64,000 nucleotides of DNA from Trochalopteron elliotii (GCA_024734555.1 JANPWX010000449.1:5944690-6008689); one strand, 5' to 3'; numbered from the stretch's first letter, positions 13,931-26,443 are shown. A program made the numbers and translations. The notes: generated by a model not told the origin, from the sequence alone.

Positions 13931-15164
13931 GTAGCAGTGATTACATGTGTAACATACTGTGGGAATTAAAAGTTTCCTGATTTTAATGGGGTTTATAATT
14001 GGTGATTCAAACCACTGATTTAAATTGATCCCCCCAATGTTTCTCTCTCTGATTTCTTGAGAAATGGATGTAAAACAGCATTGCTTTAGTATAGTATGAA
14101 GGGTGAAAGTTTGTACCTGCCTATGCAATGTTAATAAAAGTATGTCTAACCATACCTAAGTTAGATCATTCAGACAGATTTACCATAATGTAATTTTTAG
14201 GGAGTTAGATAGAGCCATGTTTCACAAAAGCTGTCCCCACAGGAGCTAAATGCCAAGGTAATCAATCATACAGCATACTGCATCCTGTTGTTATGGATAT
14301 AATACATTATTTATGCAGTATAAAGATTTTTTAGATGTTGTTGAAATGAACAGGCAAGCACATGACAACTCTAGGTTGTAATAAGTTACATGAGCTGAAA
14401 ATTGCAATTTCCTAGGTTAGAATTTGTATAGATGCCTTCAATGCTTGCAGCAAGTTAGAAACTGATTTGCTGCAAGTGTGGACTTCGGAGGAGCAGCAAG
14501 AATTCTGTTAGAAGTCTGTAGTATGTTAATTATATGTACAGATGAGTATTTGTATACCACTTGTATTTCTTACTGAATCCAAGAGTTGTTACTCAGTCAC
14601 TGGAAATAGGGGAAAACTTTTTGGCAGCAGTACAAAACCCAAAGACTGTTTGAGATAGCACAGTTTAGGTTCTTCAGCGAGCCATTGAATAGGATGTAAT
14701 TAAGCACAGGATTTTGATGGATAATCGTCTCAGCTTTCAGTTTTCCCCTCACTGCATTGTTCCAAACATTTTGGTTTTGCTGAGAATGAGATAGTCATCT
14801 TCACCAGATTTGTTTAATAAGCTGTTGTATTTATATGAGAAGCCTTAAAAGACTGATAGAAAACAACAGCGGTGGAAAAAATGGCTTCCATGAAATGAGG
14901 GTGACCTGCTTCCCTTCTCCCTGTCAGATCTTTTGGTTGGTTTGAAGGGAAATTTGCAGTCATACCTTTAGAGTGGTTTTCAAATTGTGATCATTACTCC
15001 TCTGTGGCTGAAGAGTTCTGAAGCTGAGAGATTGAGATAACCCTGAGATCTGGGGTTATTGGCACAGTGGTGCTGTTACTTACCATGCCTTGGTATATTT
15101 TATTACTGTTACCTACACACTTTTTGAGCTGATGTAAACTCGTGTATACTTTGGCTAAACATTA

Positions 15165-16160
15165 ATGGCTTTGGCAAAGAGGAGAGGTGCCTTTATGTAT
15201 TCCACCATGCATTCTCTAGTTCTGTTGCTGTTGATTTCATTCTTCCATACCCGGGACGGTTCTTTCTCTTGGATGCTTTTCTACATCCTTTGCAGTCAGC
15301 TCTTGTGCCATTCTCATGCATTCTTACTCTCCCCATTTCCTACTCTCTTCCATTTTTAAAATAGGTTTAGACAGCTCTTCTCTCCCCCTTGGCTCCATTT
15401 GTCATCACTGTGATTTCCATCAGATCTTATCTTGGTAGTCCTCCTCTCTTAAGCTATCTCACTTTTGTCTTACAATTCTTCCCTGTTTGTCTTTGATTCC
15501 CGCTTCCACACTTGTCTTTTGTACTTTTTGCGGTGCCACATTTCTTCATGCCCTTCTGTTCATTTGCAATGTAGACATGTTTCAGTTCTACTCAATAAAC
15601 ATTAGTCAGCCTTCCTCTCACTTGTTGGTCATTCACTTGGCCTTTCCATATGCACTCTCGTTTTAGGGGGTTTGCAAATGTGACCACACTCTGTTCTGAG
15701 GTCCCTCTTCTCTACTGGCTCCTCCTTTGTAATTTCTGGAATCTTACCATCTTCACTCTCCTTCTGTGAGGATGTTTTGCACAGCCTTTTGCTTTTTTCC
15801 CTTCTGTTACTCATAGAGAAAAATACAAATTCATATCTGTACTGAGAAGTCTTATTTCAATCTCTCTACTCCAGTTGTACCTTTCTGCCTAAATTAAAAT
15901 CTTAGCTGATCGATTTCATGGATTAGGCAATACTCAAGCAAAAAGTTCAAGCTTCTTTGCTACCTTCTTTCACAGTCACTCTGTGTATCACCACTTTCTC
16001 TCACTTCAGCCTATGTCTTAGCATTGCCATGGTCACTTTCTGGTGCTTATCTAAATCTATCCTAATTCTCCATTTGTCCTTTCATTTACCACAGATGACA
16101 AATATGTTCTTTCCTTCCTGGAAGTTCTCCTGTAGGTTCTCCCTGTACTAGCATTCCCCA
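15165..16160. other. Pyrimidine-biased stretch of intron
   Basis: For about 1 kb the + strand is visibly enriched in C and T, with words such as CTCTTCTCTCCCCC and CTTCCCTGTTTGTC, unlike the balanced AT-rich DNA on either side. It is not a simple repeat. Because of the bias, the minus strand carries a lysine- and glutamate-rich open frame of 61 codons at 15629-15814. This is the expected by-product of purine-rich DNA and shows no family signature. Possible explanations are an old antisense element, a non-coding RNA exon, or local mutational asymmetry. None can be chosen from the sequence alone. Confidence 0.55.
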
Positions 16161-19100
16161 AACCTGCTCCACATATATTATTACATTTTACTCAATTCCT
16201 CGAGTAACACTAACTCAGCATTTATTCTTAATTCAGGTTGGAGTTTTTGCTTTGAAGTTGCTTTACATTATTTTAGACCTGAAAATTTGTGTTTCTTTTA
16301 ATTAGTTGGCCTAAAAGATCTTACCTCACGTAAATCTTTCATGTTCTTCATGCTTGTCATTTCTAAGACATGCTCTTTGTATTTTTTCATGTAGATAAAA
16401 TTGTTATCAGAATATTATAATTTTCTGTCTGCTGGTGGATGGCTGCCAGTCTACCTCAGAATCTTTTTCAGTTTCCTCATTCAGGTTCCCCTTTGCAGCA
16501 GTGCTTGTGGAAATACCAGAGGGCAGGTCTCTCTGCTGTGTCATGCCCATTGCTCAGATCTTCCCCAAGCAGCTTGCTTCCTTGTCATTCATCAGTCTGG
16601 ATTCATCTGTTCTCTTGTGGCTTCTACTTAGCCCTTACACTTCTTGTGCCAGCAGTTATCTTGGGCAAAATTTTGTAGAAAGAGATTCATGGTTTAAGAA
16701 GGTGAATTCAACAACACCAAAAACAATTATATAATAAAGGGCCCTGCAATTCTGCAGCATCAGTCAGTGCTTTCTGATTTACTGGTTATTTGTTTTGAAA
16801 TTTGAACCAACATGAAACTGTTGCAGCTGCTACATGGGTCTGGAACAAAGGGACACAAGGTTCTCACAGCAAGCAATCGAGTCAGTGCCATGAACAGTGA
16901 TGCCTCTGTGTTTCTTTTCCTCAGTTCATGTCAAACCACCAGAAGGAGTGGTTAACTTTCACTGCCTGGAATTAATTTGATTCACATTTTTCTCCCTGTA
17001 AGTGTGCTATTTTATATGCGTATTTTGTACAAGCATTTAGAATACGTGACTTAAGCAGTACAGTGAAAACATAAAAATTGTGTTGTTGGACAAGCACTTA
17101 ATGCCAGTGTAGCTCTTTGTTGTGTACTGAATACAAATCAGTTGTTCCAAGAAAAGAGCAGAACTAACCAGTTTACAGAATTACGTGACTTAAAAGGCTT
17201 CTCTTCTGATTATTTCTTGTCAGTGCTGCTGTTGATCTGTTCCTTTTTGAAAAATACCCATCACTAAGCAAAGAGTGGTCTCTGCCAGCAGTCTCTGCTG
17301 TGAGTAGTGGTGGTGATGGGACACTGCTGTGTCACAGCAGGGATGCAGCTCCCTCAGGCTTGTGCAAAAGTGCTGGAAGGTGATACAGAGAAGATTCTCT
17401 CATGTAGGTACCATCTCTGTGGACATATGCCAAGGCTCCCTGGAGAAGACGGATGTGTTGAAATGTTTGAACACAGACACTACTTTGGGGAATTACTTTC
17501 TGTATTTGAGTTGACAGCCATGACTGCTGTGAACCTGAAAGTGGAGAGAAAGGAGGAGTGTGTAAAGGCAGTCCAAGGGTTATGTGTTGAGAGTATAAGT
17601 TCAAAAACATTGTTCTGCACTGTAGTTTTCTAGTTGGGTTTTTGCTGTATTTTTGCTACCTACTTAGTAACTTAGTTTCTTTTCCGTTGTGTTTTCATGT
17701 CTGTAACATGAATTACATTTAAGGTAATGGTATAGTTGTTGTATTCTGATACTAGTCTTCCCTATTGCTAAAATCACATTGATAATTGTGGTTAATAACA
17801 GCTTGAAGAAACTTGTCTTTACAATGAGTGTTCTACATGGGTTGTAGAAGAACAGATTAGAAAAGCAGAAGCATAAAGTCTAGTTCTGAGATACATCCAT
17901 TATAATTTAAATCCAAATACATAAAACAAAAGATCTTTGAGTCGTTTTAGGACTTCTCACCAATTTCTATGAGTTTTGTGTTTTCAGTGCTTCTGAACTG
18001 TGTTTGTGGCAGGAACCATTTCCAGCACAGATTGCTTTGCTATAGTTACACAGAAATTTGAATGTCAGAATATATGCATCAATGTCTGCTAGTTTGGAAC
18101 ACAGGCTTACCCATTCACTGACCATAAAATGCAGGGCATTTAGGAAAGCCAAGAAAGAAAATTAAGTATTCTCAAGTGCATTATATGAGAGTGCTGGTGA
18201 AAGTAAGGTTCTGCTGGCTAAATGAGTCATACTGTATTGTTTGAGATCTCCTATGGCTTAACAGAAATAAAAAATGGCTGGATGAATTCGAACCTTCATG
18301 TGACTGCTAGTGATTGGGAATGGTGAATGATTAAAGATGAAGCTAAGAGTTATCTGCCCCTTCTAGTGAAAACCAAGAATTAAATTCTATGAAGTGGTGT
18401 AAAAACCAGGAACTATGACTGACTCCTTCCAGAGCCCAAAGATGAGTGAGATCATCTTAGTGCAAGGATTGCGTCTGGCTGACTAACCTGGAACCTTGGT
18501 TTCCCCAGTTTTTGGCTACCAGCCTTTCTGGCCACAGAACACTGATGCACCTTAGATGGTATTAGAGGGGAGCTGTGAGTTTTGGCCCAGCTTGGACAGC
18601 TCCATGTGTGTCAGACTGTGCGTAGTTTGCTCCACTGGGTCCCAATCAATTTTCAGTAGAGGCGAAGGCTTTTGTCTTCATCTTCAAAGCAACTGTTGGA
18701 TCTAACATCCTAGCAACATCAAAGGCTGTATTTCATTTTTGAACAGCCAGAATAGCTGTATTCCTCTGGGACCATGTAATGGTGAAACATTGGAGCAATC
18801 ATTCATTAGCTAGGGACAGTGTGTTGGGTTGGGGTACAGGCTATGAAGAAAACCCAAACCTGCAAGGTGACCAGGTGAATCCAGAGTAAGACCTTTTAAA
18901 GGAAATGCTACAAAACCTCTCTGTATATATAAATAGCTTCTATCATAAACATGATGCAAAAGCAACTTCCATTTTCATCTAAAAAATGATTGTCAAAAAG
19001 AAGAAAATTAAGAAAATTTGGAATGCTGTCAGATCTTACAAGATATTTTATTTTTTAATATCCTCTTATATGAGCCATAATATGCTAAACTTTTAAAAGT

Positions 19101-20458
19101 TGTGTATCTGTTGGGTAACCTCCTAGCAGTATTTAGAACTTACCTTTTCTTGGCATTACAATCACAGGCACCACTTATTGGGAGAGGCCATAGTAGCAAA
19201 ACCTAAAGGGTGGCATAGCTCAAAAAGGACTGAGTATTGTGTAAGTGTGATAGACTCAAATAAAGTGTGATCAAATTCTAAACAAACCTTAAGAGGTTTT
19301 TTTCCAGCTAATTGGAAATATTCTCCCACTGTGCTTTGTAAAGTACTATGGACAGAAGTGATAGTACCTAAGCAATTATTTCTCCCCTCTCAACCTGGTT
19401 GCTAGAAAACTGATAAATTGCTTAAAGGGTAGAACATCAAAAGTGCAACTCTAGACAATTTAATTGGAGAGAAGAAAACCTTATTAAATTAGATATAAAT
19501 TAAATACCATAATAAATACGTACTTTAGAAATTAAATCTTGGTAAATACAATACTTTTCTATATACAGGTTTTCATGGTATTTTTTCAGTCCTTTTTATT
19601 TCTTATGATGATCAGCAGATAATTGCCACCTGAGTGCCTATTGCCTGGTAAAAATGAGACATCATTCTGGGTTTTTTCAACATTTGAGTCTCCTGGGTAT
19701 CTGAGGTACATCAGTTTCTCCATTTTAAGTTTCTCTTAGCCTGCCTAACTCATTCACCTGTGCTCCATCAGCCATTCAGGCCTCTTTAGGAGGAGAGGAA
19801 GTTGTCACTATGTCTCGTAAAAAGACAGAAGTTGAATTGGAGGTATTCTGTTGATAAACATGGGAAAAGCTCTAGTGGAGGCTGTCCTGTCTGTGTCAGG
19901 GTGTGTATGTTTTCAAAGTGATTGCAGTAAGGTCAGCTGTGATTGTTGACTTGGTATGATGTGGAATGTTGAATGCAACAAGGTTTCCAAAGCTTCCAGC
20001 ACAGAAATTTTGCTGATCTTTTCTAAAATGTTGAGTTTGCATAAGAAGAATTGCTTCCTCAGAGGGAGACTGTGCAAATGCAAAAATGTTTGCATCTCAG
20101 TGTCATGTCCAAACAGTCTTTGTGCAGGTTTCTGTCATACTAGGATTAACAAATACATGGGCTGGTGTAGTACAAAGAGAGAGCTTGTCATCCCTGAGCA
20201 GAGCGAGAAGATGACTGCCACCTAATTCACTTCCCCTGGCCAGCCTGATTTGGTGTCTTTGATGTCAAGCGTGGCAGGTTTCCTTCCACAGTTGAGCTTG
20301 ACAATGTGTTACATTGTAGCCAGCCTAGACATAAAGTACAGACCATCAAAATCTCTTCTTCTAATCTCTTTTGATGGCAATTGCCTTTGGGCAAGTCTAG
20401 TCCTGAGTCTATAAATTGCATCCTAGTTGTGTCTGAAGAACTTTTACGTGTGTCATTN

Positions 20459-20506
20459 TTTTCCTTTTCCTTTTCCTTTTCCTTTTCCTTTTCCTTTTCC
20501 TTTTCC
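20459..20506. repeat. (TTTTCC)8 hexanucleotide array
   Basis: Eight perfect copies of TTTTCC are preceded directly by a single ambiguous base N at 20458. Perfect copies suggest a young, unstable array. The N suggests that the base caller or consensus step could not resolve the left edge, so the true copy number may differ. Confidence 0.97.
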
Positions 20507-22331
20507 TGATTGGTATGCACCAGCTGTATGGAAAGAATAGGTGCAATTGGAAGGACAAGTAAAGATCAAATATTTAATGTTGTAAGAAATTAAAATAACT
20601 TGTAATTTAATGCAGAACATTTTCAAATAAGAAAATTCATTAGCAAAAAGGTGACCTTCAAAATAGCTTTCTGTGGAGTTAGTAACGCTCTGTAATATTG
20701 TTCTAAGTGATGAGCTTGAAGACTTTTTTTTGTAAGCAAAAGACCTCCAAAACCAAACCCAGCTTTCTTGTGAAGTGGTATGTGAAGTTCCTGAGAATCA
20801 ACGTGCTTTTCTGATAGTGGTTTTTACCTTAGGAAGCTTACAGTGCTAAAGAGTCTGATAATGCTTTTAATAATTTTATATACACCCAGCTATATAATTG
20901 CTTTTACTGGTATTTAAAATATGAACAAAATGTGTGTTCAGTATGTTTTTCCTCTGCCCTCTGCTTGCAAATGTGGCTTTTGTCCTTTTCTTCTACTTGC
21001 TTTCAGTGCACCTCAGAAGTGTCACTGGTCAAGCAAGAATGGACTCTTGCAGTGTGTCTAATCTTAGCCTTCACCAGCTCATTGCCTTTCACTCACTGTA
21101 TATGCAGATATAAAAGAGACCATTGGTATGGTTTCTGTTTGGCTTTTTAATTTATTTTTATTGCAGGAAGCTATGTGCACATGAAGACTGTTCTTTAAAA
21201 ACTCTGTGATAGAAATGGTAAAAAAATCAAAACAAAAATTAACTTTAAATATATAATGATGTGAAGTTATTCATAGAATGAAAGATCATTTAAATGAGTA
21301 CTATTTTAGAAACTCAGCTGTGTACATGTTGATTAGATATATAAACAAAAGGTAGCAATGCCTTTAATTTTAATTTCTTGGAATTTGTTTTTGCTTTCCA
21401 GTATAAATATGCATGGATCTAGGGTTCATGTTGCTTAGGAATTCCTATAAGCTTTCTGTCTGCATTTCTGTGTGCATATACAATTGCATGTGCCCTCTAG
21501 GCTGTCTGGTTTCTTTGTGCCTACTAGCAAAAATTTACAGAAGTGGTGCCATCAGTTCAGGATCAAGTGGAGCAGAACCTGTATCTGCAAAATTATTCAG
21601 CTTTTTTATATTATCCAGTACTTTTTATGGAGCATTGTCTTCTCTCTTTGTTAAGGAATTAGTGAGGCACTGTGGCACCCTGGGGAAACTTGCCAATGCA
21701 ATCAGCCCATCCTGAGATGTGCTGTGGGGATAGAGGGAAACTGAATCCCAGAGAGGAGGGATGAGGGGATCTGGGAAGATGCTTGAAGAACATGTGTCTC
21801 TTGCAGAAGATGGTTGAAACTCCCTTAGAGCAGTTAATTCAGCTTAAGCAGCTTTTTGTTTTTTAACTGCAAGGACACCCAGATGAGTTTTAAATCAGAC
21901 TAATTCATTAAATTCACCTAACAACAGTGATTTATGTGCCTACATGCAAGTACCTTTTTGCCAGTGTGTTTCTCAGGAACAGTAAAGCTGCATATTACTT
22001 AGACACTTGCTCTCACATGGCTGTTGATTAGTTGCTGCCCAGATCTCTCCTAGATTTCGTAGATTTAAGATTACAATATTGGAAAGTAGAATTTGAACAT
22101 AAGTCCTTGTGCTTCCTTATTTAATAATGTTTCTTCAACCTTTACAAGCAGCCTTGGGTGAGAGTACTGGTGATGGCAGAAGTGATTCTCTTTTCCTGGC
22201 TATAATACTGGTAGTGTTTGACTGCATTTGGGGGCAGTGTTTTTTGTTACAGCCTCCTTATTAATGGGGTTGTGACAAAGTAACATGGACTTGTTTGCTT
22301 GTCTTGTAACTCTCCATTTGTCACCTCACAG

Positions 22332-22465
22332 GCTGAAGAGGAAACAGTGGCCTTTCTTGCTCACAGTGGAAGTGAAGATGAGTTTGATCCAAGCACTCTC
22401 CCAGATCCTGATAAATACAAAGACTCTGATGCAGAGCAGGACTCGGAAAGTGAAGAGAGCTATAG
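22332..22465 (+). CDS. DDX10: DDX10 penultimate coding exon (acidic C-terminal tail)
   Basis: DDX10 is a nucleolar DEAD-box RNA helicase, related to yeast Dbp4/Hca4, that acts in small-subunit pre-rRNA processing and in release of U14 snoRNA. This exon codes 44 whole codons plus two bases. It opens in phase 0 with AEEETVAFLAHSGSEDEFDP and continues through STLPDPDKYKDSD, a proline-aspartate word I recognise from the DDX10 C-terminus. The rest is acidic and serine-rich (SDAEQDSESEES), with several possible casein kinase 2 sites. It lies beyond the helicase core, so no Walker, DEAD or motif VI residues are expected here. The acceptor is CACAG ending at 22331 and the donor is GTATGC at 22466. 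The exon ends with AG, which joins T of the next exon to make serine. Reading into the intron adds 11 codons before TGA at 22497-22499. The family call rests on recognition of the tail together with the next exon. Confidence 0.88.
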
Positions 22466-22741
22466 GTATGCACCATTTTCCTTGCTCATTTTGAAATGAT
22501 GTTTTTTATAAACTGTTTTGTTTACATGTTAGGAAGTCATCTTACAGTCCTCCTCTTTCTCATGGGACTTAGTATTTGACTTTTAAAAGTTTGTGTATTA
22601 GGTGCTGAACAGAAATCTGAGCTAAAAACTATTATTTTCTTTTGTGAAGTTGTATAAGAATGATTTTTGAGTCAGTATTGAAGGGATCTCGGTGAGACTG
22701 TTTTGCATGCAAAAATCTTGACTAATTGACCTGGAGGTTTC

Positions 22742-22941
22742 ATGTGTTTCTGTGGTGGGTTTACACCCAGCCTGAGGAGCCTGCTCCAGGACGGGCTTCC
22801 CAAGGGATCAGAGCCTTCTGGGGCTCCAGGGGCTGCAGGGGCACAGCTACCTCACCATGGGCTGTGGGGGAATCACTGCTCTGGTGCCTGGAGTACCTCA
22901 GAATTTGATGATCACTTTGCACCTGTGCTGTATTAAATAAA
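22742..22941 (-). mobile_element. Small ERVL-like retroviral fragment, antisense
   Basis: The run GCCTGCTCCAGGACGGGCTT, then GGGCTGCAGGGG and CCTCACCATGGGCTGTGG, then CTGGTGCCTGGAGTACCTC, resembles a G+C-rich non-coding tract, built from imperfect repeats of a TGCTCCAG...GGGCTGCAGG unit, found in avian ERVL-type elements. It would lie in reverse orientation. The G+C content contrasts sharply with the flanking intron. No protein of the element is present. An AATAAA lies at 22936-22941 on the + strand. Family assignment is from memory of the pattern and is tentative, and the exact limits are uncertain. Confidence 0.5.
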
Positions 22942-25704
22942 TCTGTGCATGGTAAAACTTGGTAAGTTCTATGATTCAGTGTTACTCAGACTCTTCAAGA
23001 CTCACGTGAAGTGGACTCTGAGTAGAAGAAAATATATAATAATAAATTAAATTAATTCAAAATGGTGTTTAAAATTGTATGAACTAGAAGCCTTTGTTTC
23101 ATGTAGTTTAGTAGAAAAGCACAGGTTGGGAATGAGGATGTGTAGTTGATGCCAACATACTGTGGGAAAATGAAGGGATACTGCATGAAGTCCTGGGTGG
23201 TTTACTGCAACAAGAAGGCCACTTGAGTTTCTGACAAGCAGTGTATCCTGTAACAGATGGAGAAGGATGATCTTGACACTTAAATGGGAGCATAGATATC
23301 TAAGTTCATAAAGCTCTTGTTTTTCACATCTGAATCAAGTTAATCCTAGGGGCTAGATTGTCCTTACCCCTGTGTCACTGTGTGTTGTGGAGTCAGTATG
23401 CAGGACTGGGTGTGGGACATGGATTTAAGGTCTAGATAGCCCTAAGTTAACAGGCTAGTCTAGTGGCCGTGTCCCCTGGAGCCTATTCACCAGTGAATGT
23501 CAACAGAACTGACAAAGATGGGAAAAAGCATTGCTTTTTCTGAGCACCAGTAAATCGCTCCTTTGTTGTGCAAGGGGGAGTATGTATTCATACATCACAT
23601 TTTGTATTGATCCTTTCCTCAGAATGTCAGCCAGACTCAAGATTAGCTGCACTTTAAGAATAAAAGTTGACAGAGGTGGGCAGATTTTTGGCGGTGGTAG
23701 TTAAGTCCAGACTTGTTGGATCAGTGGCTGATCTGGCCCCCCTAGAGTGAGGTCATGTGAGCACATGTGAGCTCTTAAGGAGAGCAAGGACTCAAAGAAA
23801 GTTAAAGTCCTTGGACATTTTCCCTTCCTGTGGAGTAGATTAGGAAAGAAAGAACATACACAAAAGGAAACTGGGGAGGTTTCCTTTAGTGTATCTCTAG
23901 AGATACCTACACCAAGCATCAAAGCTGCCTTTGGAGCTGGAGAAGAGACCACTACACACATTGAAGAAACACAGTTTCATCAACAGTGCTTACTGGAAAC
24001 AGTCCTTGGCCTGTCCTACTGCAGCAAAGTACTGAGACATTGCCCAGAAGAGCTGTAGTTGGCACCATCCAAAGTCGCAGCAGTTGTGGACAATCACATG
24101 CCAATACTTGTGCCCTCACCATGGCCAAATCCATTTAGCCTGTAACAACGTGACTGATATTCCCTGGGCAGGCCATGGCCAGCACAGGATTATCCATCAC
24201 ATGCTGTGCTGTTGCCAGAGTCATCAGTGGTGCTGCCTCCCAACATACCCCACTCAGGCACCCTTAGAAATATAAAGGCTGTTTGCAGCTGCTCCGAAAT
24301 CAGCTTTGATGCTCAGTATAGGTATGTCTGGTGAGGTGCTCTGAGCACTCCGTAGAAGGCTTTTGAGAAAGAGCAAGATACAGTGAAGGAAATTAATTTG
24401 AGGCTGTTAAATCAACACTCATGCCTCATGCAGCTCTCTTAGAATTGCTATTGAATTGTGTGATGAGCTGCTTTTGGAGCTGGGAAATATCGACCTAATG
24501 ATTTTAACAGAAACAAATTAGCTGAGTAGCAGACAGTAAAACTGGGCTTCGAGATTAGAAAACACAACTCTATTCTGTTTTATATTTCCAAAATCCAGAG
24601 ATTTTGCTGAAAGAGTTGGATTAAAATAGAAATATGTTGGGCTATGCTAGCTGCTCCTTGCTTTAAGGGGCAGAAGATGCTTCTAAAAGGGATAATTCGT
24701 AGTAAGTATGAGACCTAGGGTGTCTTCCTTCAAGAGTCTTTAAAAATAGACCATCTGTCCATGGTTCAGAAGCCAAAACCACTATTAATCTTCTCTCTGT
24801 CCTCCCACAGATTTTTTTTTTAAACTGGGGGAGCTGTACAAATCATGAGTTAAATTTGCCTTTGCATAAAAATTCCCTTCCAGCCATACCTCTACAAGCA
24901 GAGTAATTAATGACTTCAAGCATGTAATATGAGATTAATTTTTGTATATCTAGTAACATTCATCATATTTGGTTTAAGGCTATCAAATGTAAATTGTTAA
25001 TGAGGTGAAAAATCTAAGAATATAGAACAGGGTGAAAGAAAAGCAGCTGGATTTCTTAAATATTCATTTTGCAGTCAGATTGAGTTTTTGGTATTTCTAA
25101 TTCCTCAACCTCTTTAAATAAAAATGTTGAGGAAGAGCAAAGTTCCGATTGACCTCATCATTATCTTCTTTAAATCTTTAATGGGTATGACTGATCACAT
25201 TAACTCCTAGATCAGCATGGAGAAGATCTTGGACATGAGGGGAAATATCTTAGTTCTGGTACTGTTTTGTTTGTAACTTAATGGACAGTCACCAGGTGAC
25301 AAGTTATTAGTCAGTGCAACTTTGTTGTGTGCCTTCCTTTATTTATGAAAACTGTGGGGAAATTGCAGTTTCTTATGGCAGGATGCTGATGTTGACCTCC
25401 TAAGTTTTAGGTCATTCTTGATGAGGTTGACATTACATTGTCTTTTGACATGATTTATCAGCAAATCATGGTGCTCCTTCTCAAATGAATTATTCAGGTC
25501 ATATCTGTGACTGTGAAGGCCAGAACTTAATGTTGTAATAGCCAGAAAAGCACCATAGGAGAGACATTATAAAAGGTCTCAGCCTTGGTCATTCTGATTA
25601 GCTGCAAAATTGGACATTGAGATATTGAATTGCTCTTGATAGAGGCTTATATATTCAGTTTTAGAGGTGTTTCGATTTATATCAGTGGAATGGCCAATAA
25701 GAGG

Positions 25705-26443
25705 ATCATAGAATCATAGAATTTAGGGTGAAAAGGACCTTTAAGATCAAACCGTTTACCCAGCACTGCCAAGTCCCACTAAACCACATCCTTGAGTGCA
25801 ACATATACAAGTCTTTTAAATACCTCCAGGAATGGTGACTTCACCACTTCCCTGAGCAACCTGTTGCAGGGCTTGACAGCAACCCTTTTGGTGAAGAAGT
25901 ATTTCCTGTTATCCAACTGAAACCTCTCCTCATGCTACTTGAGGCCATTTCCTCTTCAGTCACAGAGAGCGATGAGGTCCCCCCTGAGCCTCCTTTCTCC
26001 AGGATAAACACCCCCAGCTCCCTCAGCTGTTCCTCACAGCACTTGTGCTCCAGACCCTTCCCCAGCTCCGTTGCCCTTCTCTGGACACGCTCCAGCCCCT
26101 CCATGTCTTTCTTGCAGGGAGGAGCCCAGAACTGAAGACAGGATTTGAGGTGTGGCCTCAGCAGTGCCCAGTGCAGGGGGACGGTCACTGCCCTGGTCCT
26201 GCTGGCCACACCATGGCTGATCCAGGCCAGGATGCCACTGGCCTTCTTGGCCACACACTGGATCATGCTTAGCCACTGTTGACCAGCACTCCCAGGCCCT
26301 TTTCTGCTGCGCAGCTTCCCAGCCACTGCCCCCAGCCTGTAGCACTGACTGGGGTTGCTGAGACTCAAGTGTAGGACCCGACCTTGGCCTTGTTGAACCT
26401 CCTAGAGGTGGCCTCAGCCCATTGATCCATCCTGTCCAGATCT
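25705..26443 (-). mobile_element. CR1 LINE, 5'-truncated, 739 bases
   Basis: The + strand begins with ATCATAGAATCATAGAAT, two reverse-complemented copies of the CR1 terminal octamer, so the 3' end is intact and on the left. The short 3' UTR and ORF2 follow leftward to rightward in reverse. The element is cut at its 5' side near 26443. Its 3' UTR, with a CCCAGCACTGCCAAGTCC block, differs from that of the copy at 8507, so the two belong to different CR1 subfamilies. It lies antisense within the last DDX10 intron. Confidence 0.95.
25779..26443 (-). pseudogene. CR1 ORF2 reverse-transcriptase C-terminal remnant
   Basis: Read on the minus strand from about 26443, this encodes the end of the CR1 ORF2 polyprotein, whose reverse transcriptase copies the element's RNA. 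Recognisable pieces in order are DLDRMDQWAEATSRRFNKAK, AEKGLGVLV, CVAKKASGILAWI, VASRTRAVTVPLHWALLRPH, LERVQRRAT, GLEHKCCEEQLRELG and, near the end, a VVKSPFLEVF-type word before the stop at 25779-25781. The pieces fall in more than one frame, with at least two frameshifts and internal stops, so no working protein is made. The catalytic YADD-type region is upstream of the truncation and absent. The longest open part is 25841-26368 on the minus strand, 175 codons. Open frames on the + strand here are antisense shadows. Confidence 0.9.

Larger units (their letters stand above)
1..22331 (+). other. DDX10: Partial intron of DDX10, no exon recognised
   Basis: This is the sequence upstream of the first recognisable DDX10 exon. 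It ends in a good acceptor: a pyrimidine-rich tract followed by CACAG at 22327-22331. I looked for an exon coding the basic, lysine- and arginine-rich stretch expected just before the acidic tail and found none, so the whole block is best read as one intron of at least 22.3 kb. It is AT-rich, has no CpG island, and its open frames are short and lack family signatures. CR1 copies, microsatellites, an A-run at 13915-13930 and a pyrimidine-rich block are described separately. The rest looks like ordinary unique intronic DNA. A small diverged exon could have been missed by eye. Confidence 0.7.

Noticed and set aside
15629..15814. Lysine- and glutamate-rich 61-codon frame on the minus strand, resembling a nuclear protein fragment.
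   Set aside because: It lies in purine-rich DNA on that strand, which produces such residues by composition. No splice sites or family match were seen.
19781..19843. A possible extra DDX10 exon coding about 21 residues (including EEVVTMSRKKTEVELE), with an AG before it and GTATTC after it, in phase 0 with the exon at 22332.
   Set aside because: The donor is weak and the residues do not resemble the lysine- and arginine-rich segment expected just before the acidic tail. A 63-base open stretch is easily found by chance.
20227..20520. Minus-strand frame with a KE repeat (EKEKEK).
   Set aside because: The repeat is only the translation of the (TTTTCC) hexamer array, and it runs across an ambiguous base.
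25932..26272. Open frames on the + strand and a second minus frame (26034-26345) over the CR1 copy.
   Set aside because: They are out-of-frame or antisense readings of the CR1 ORF2 remnant.
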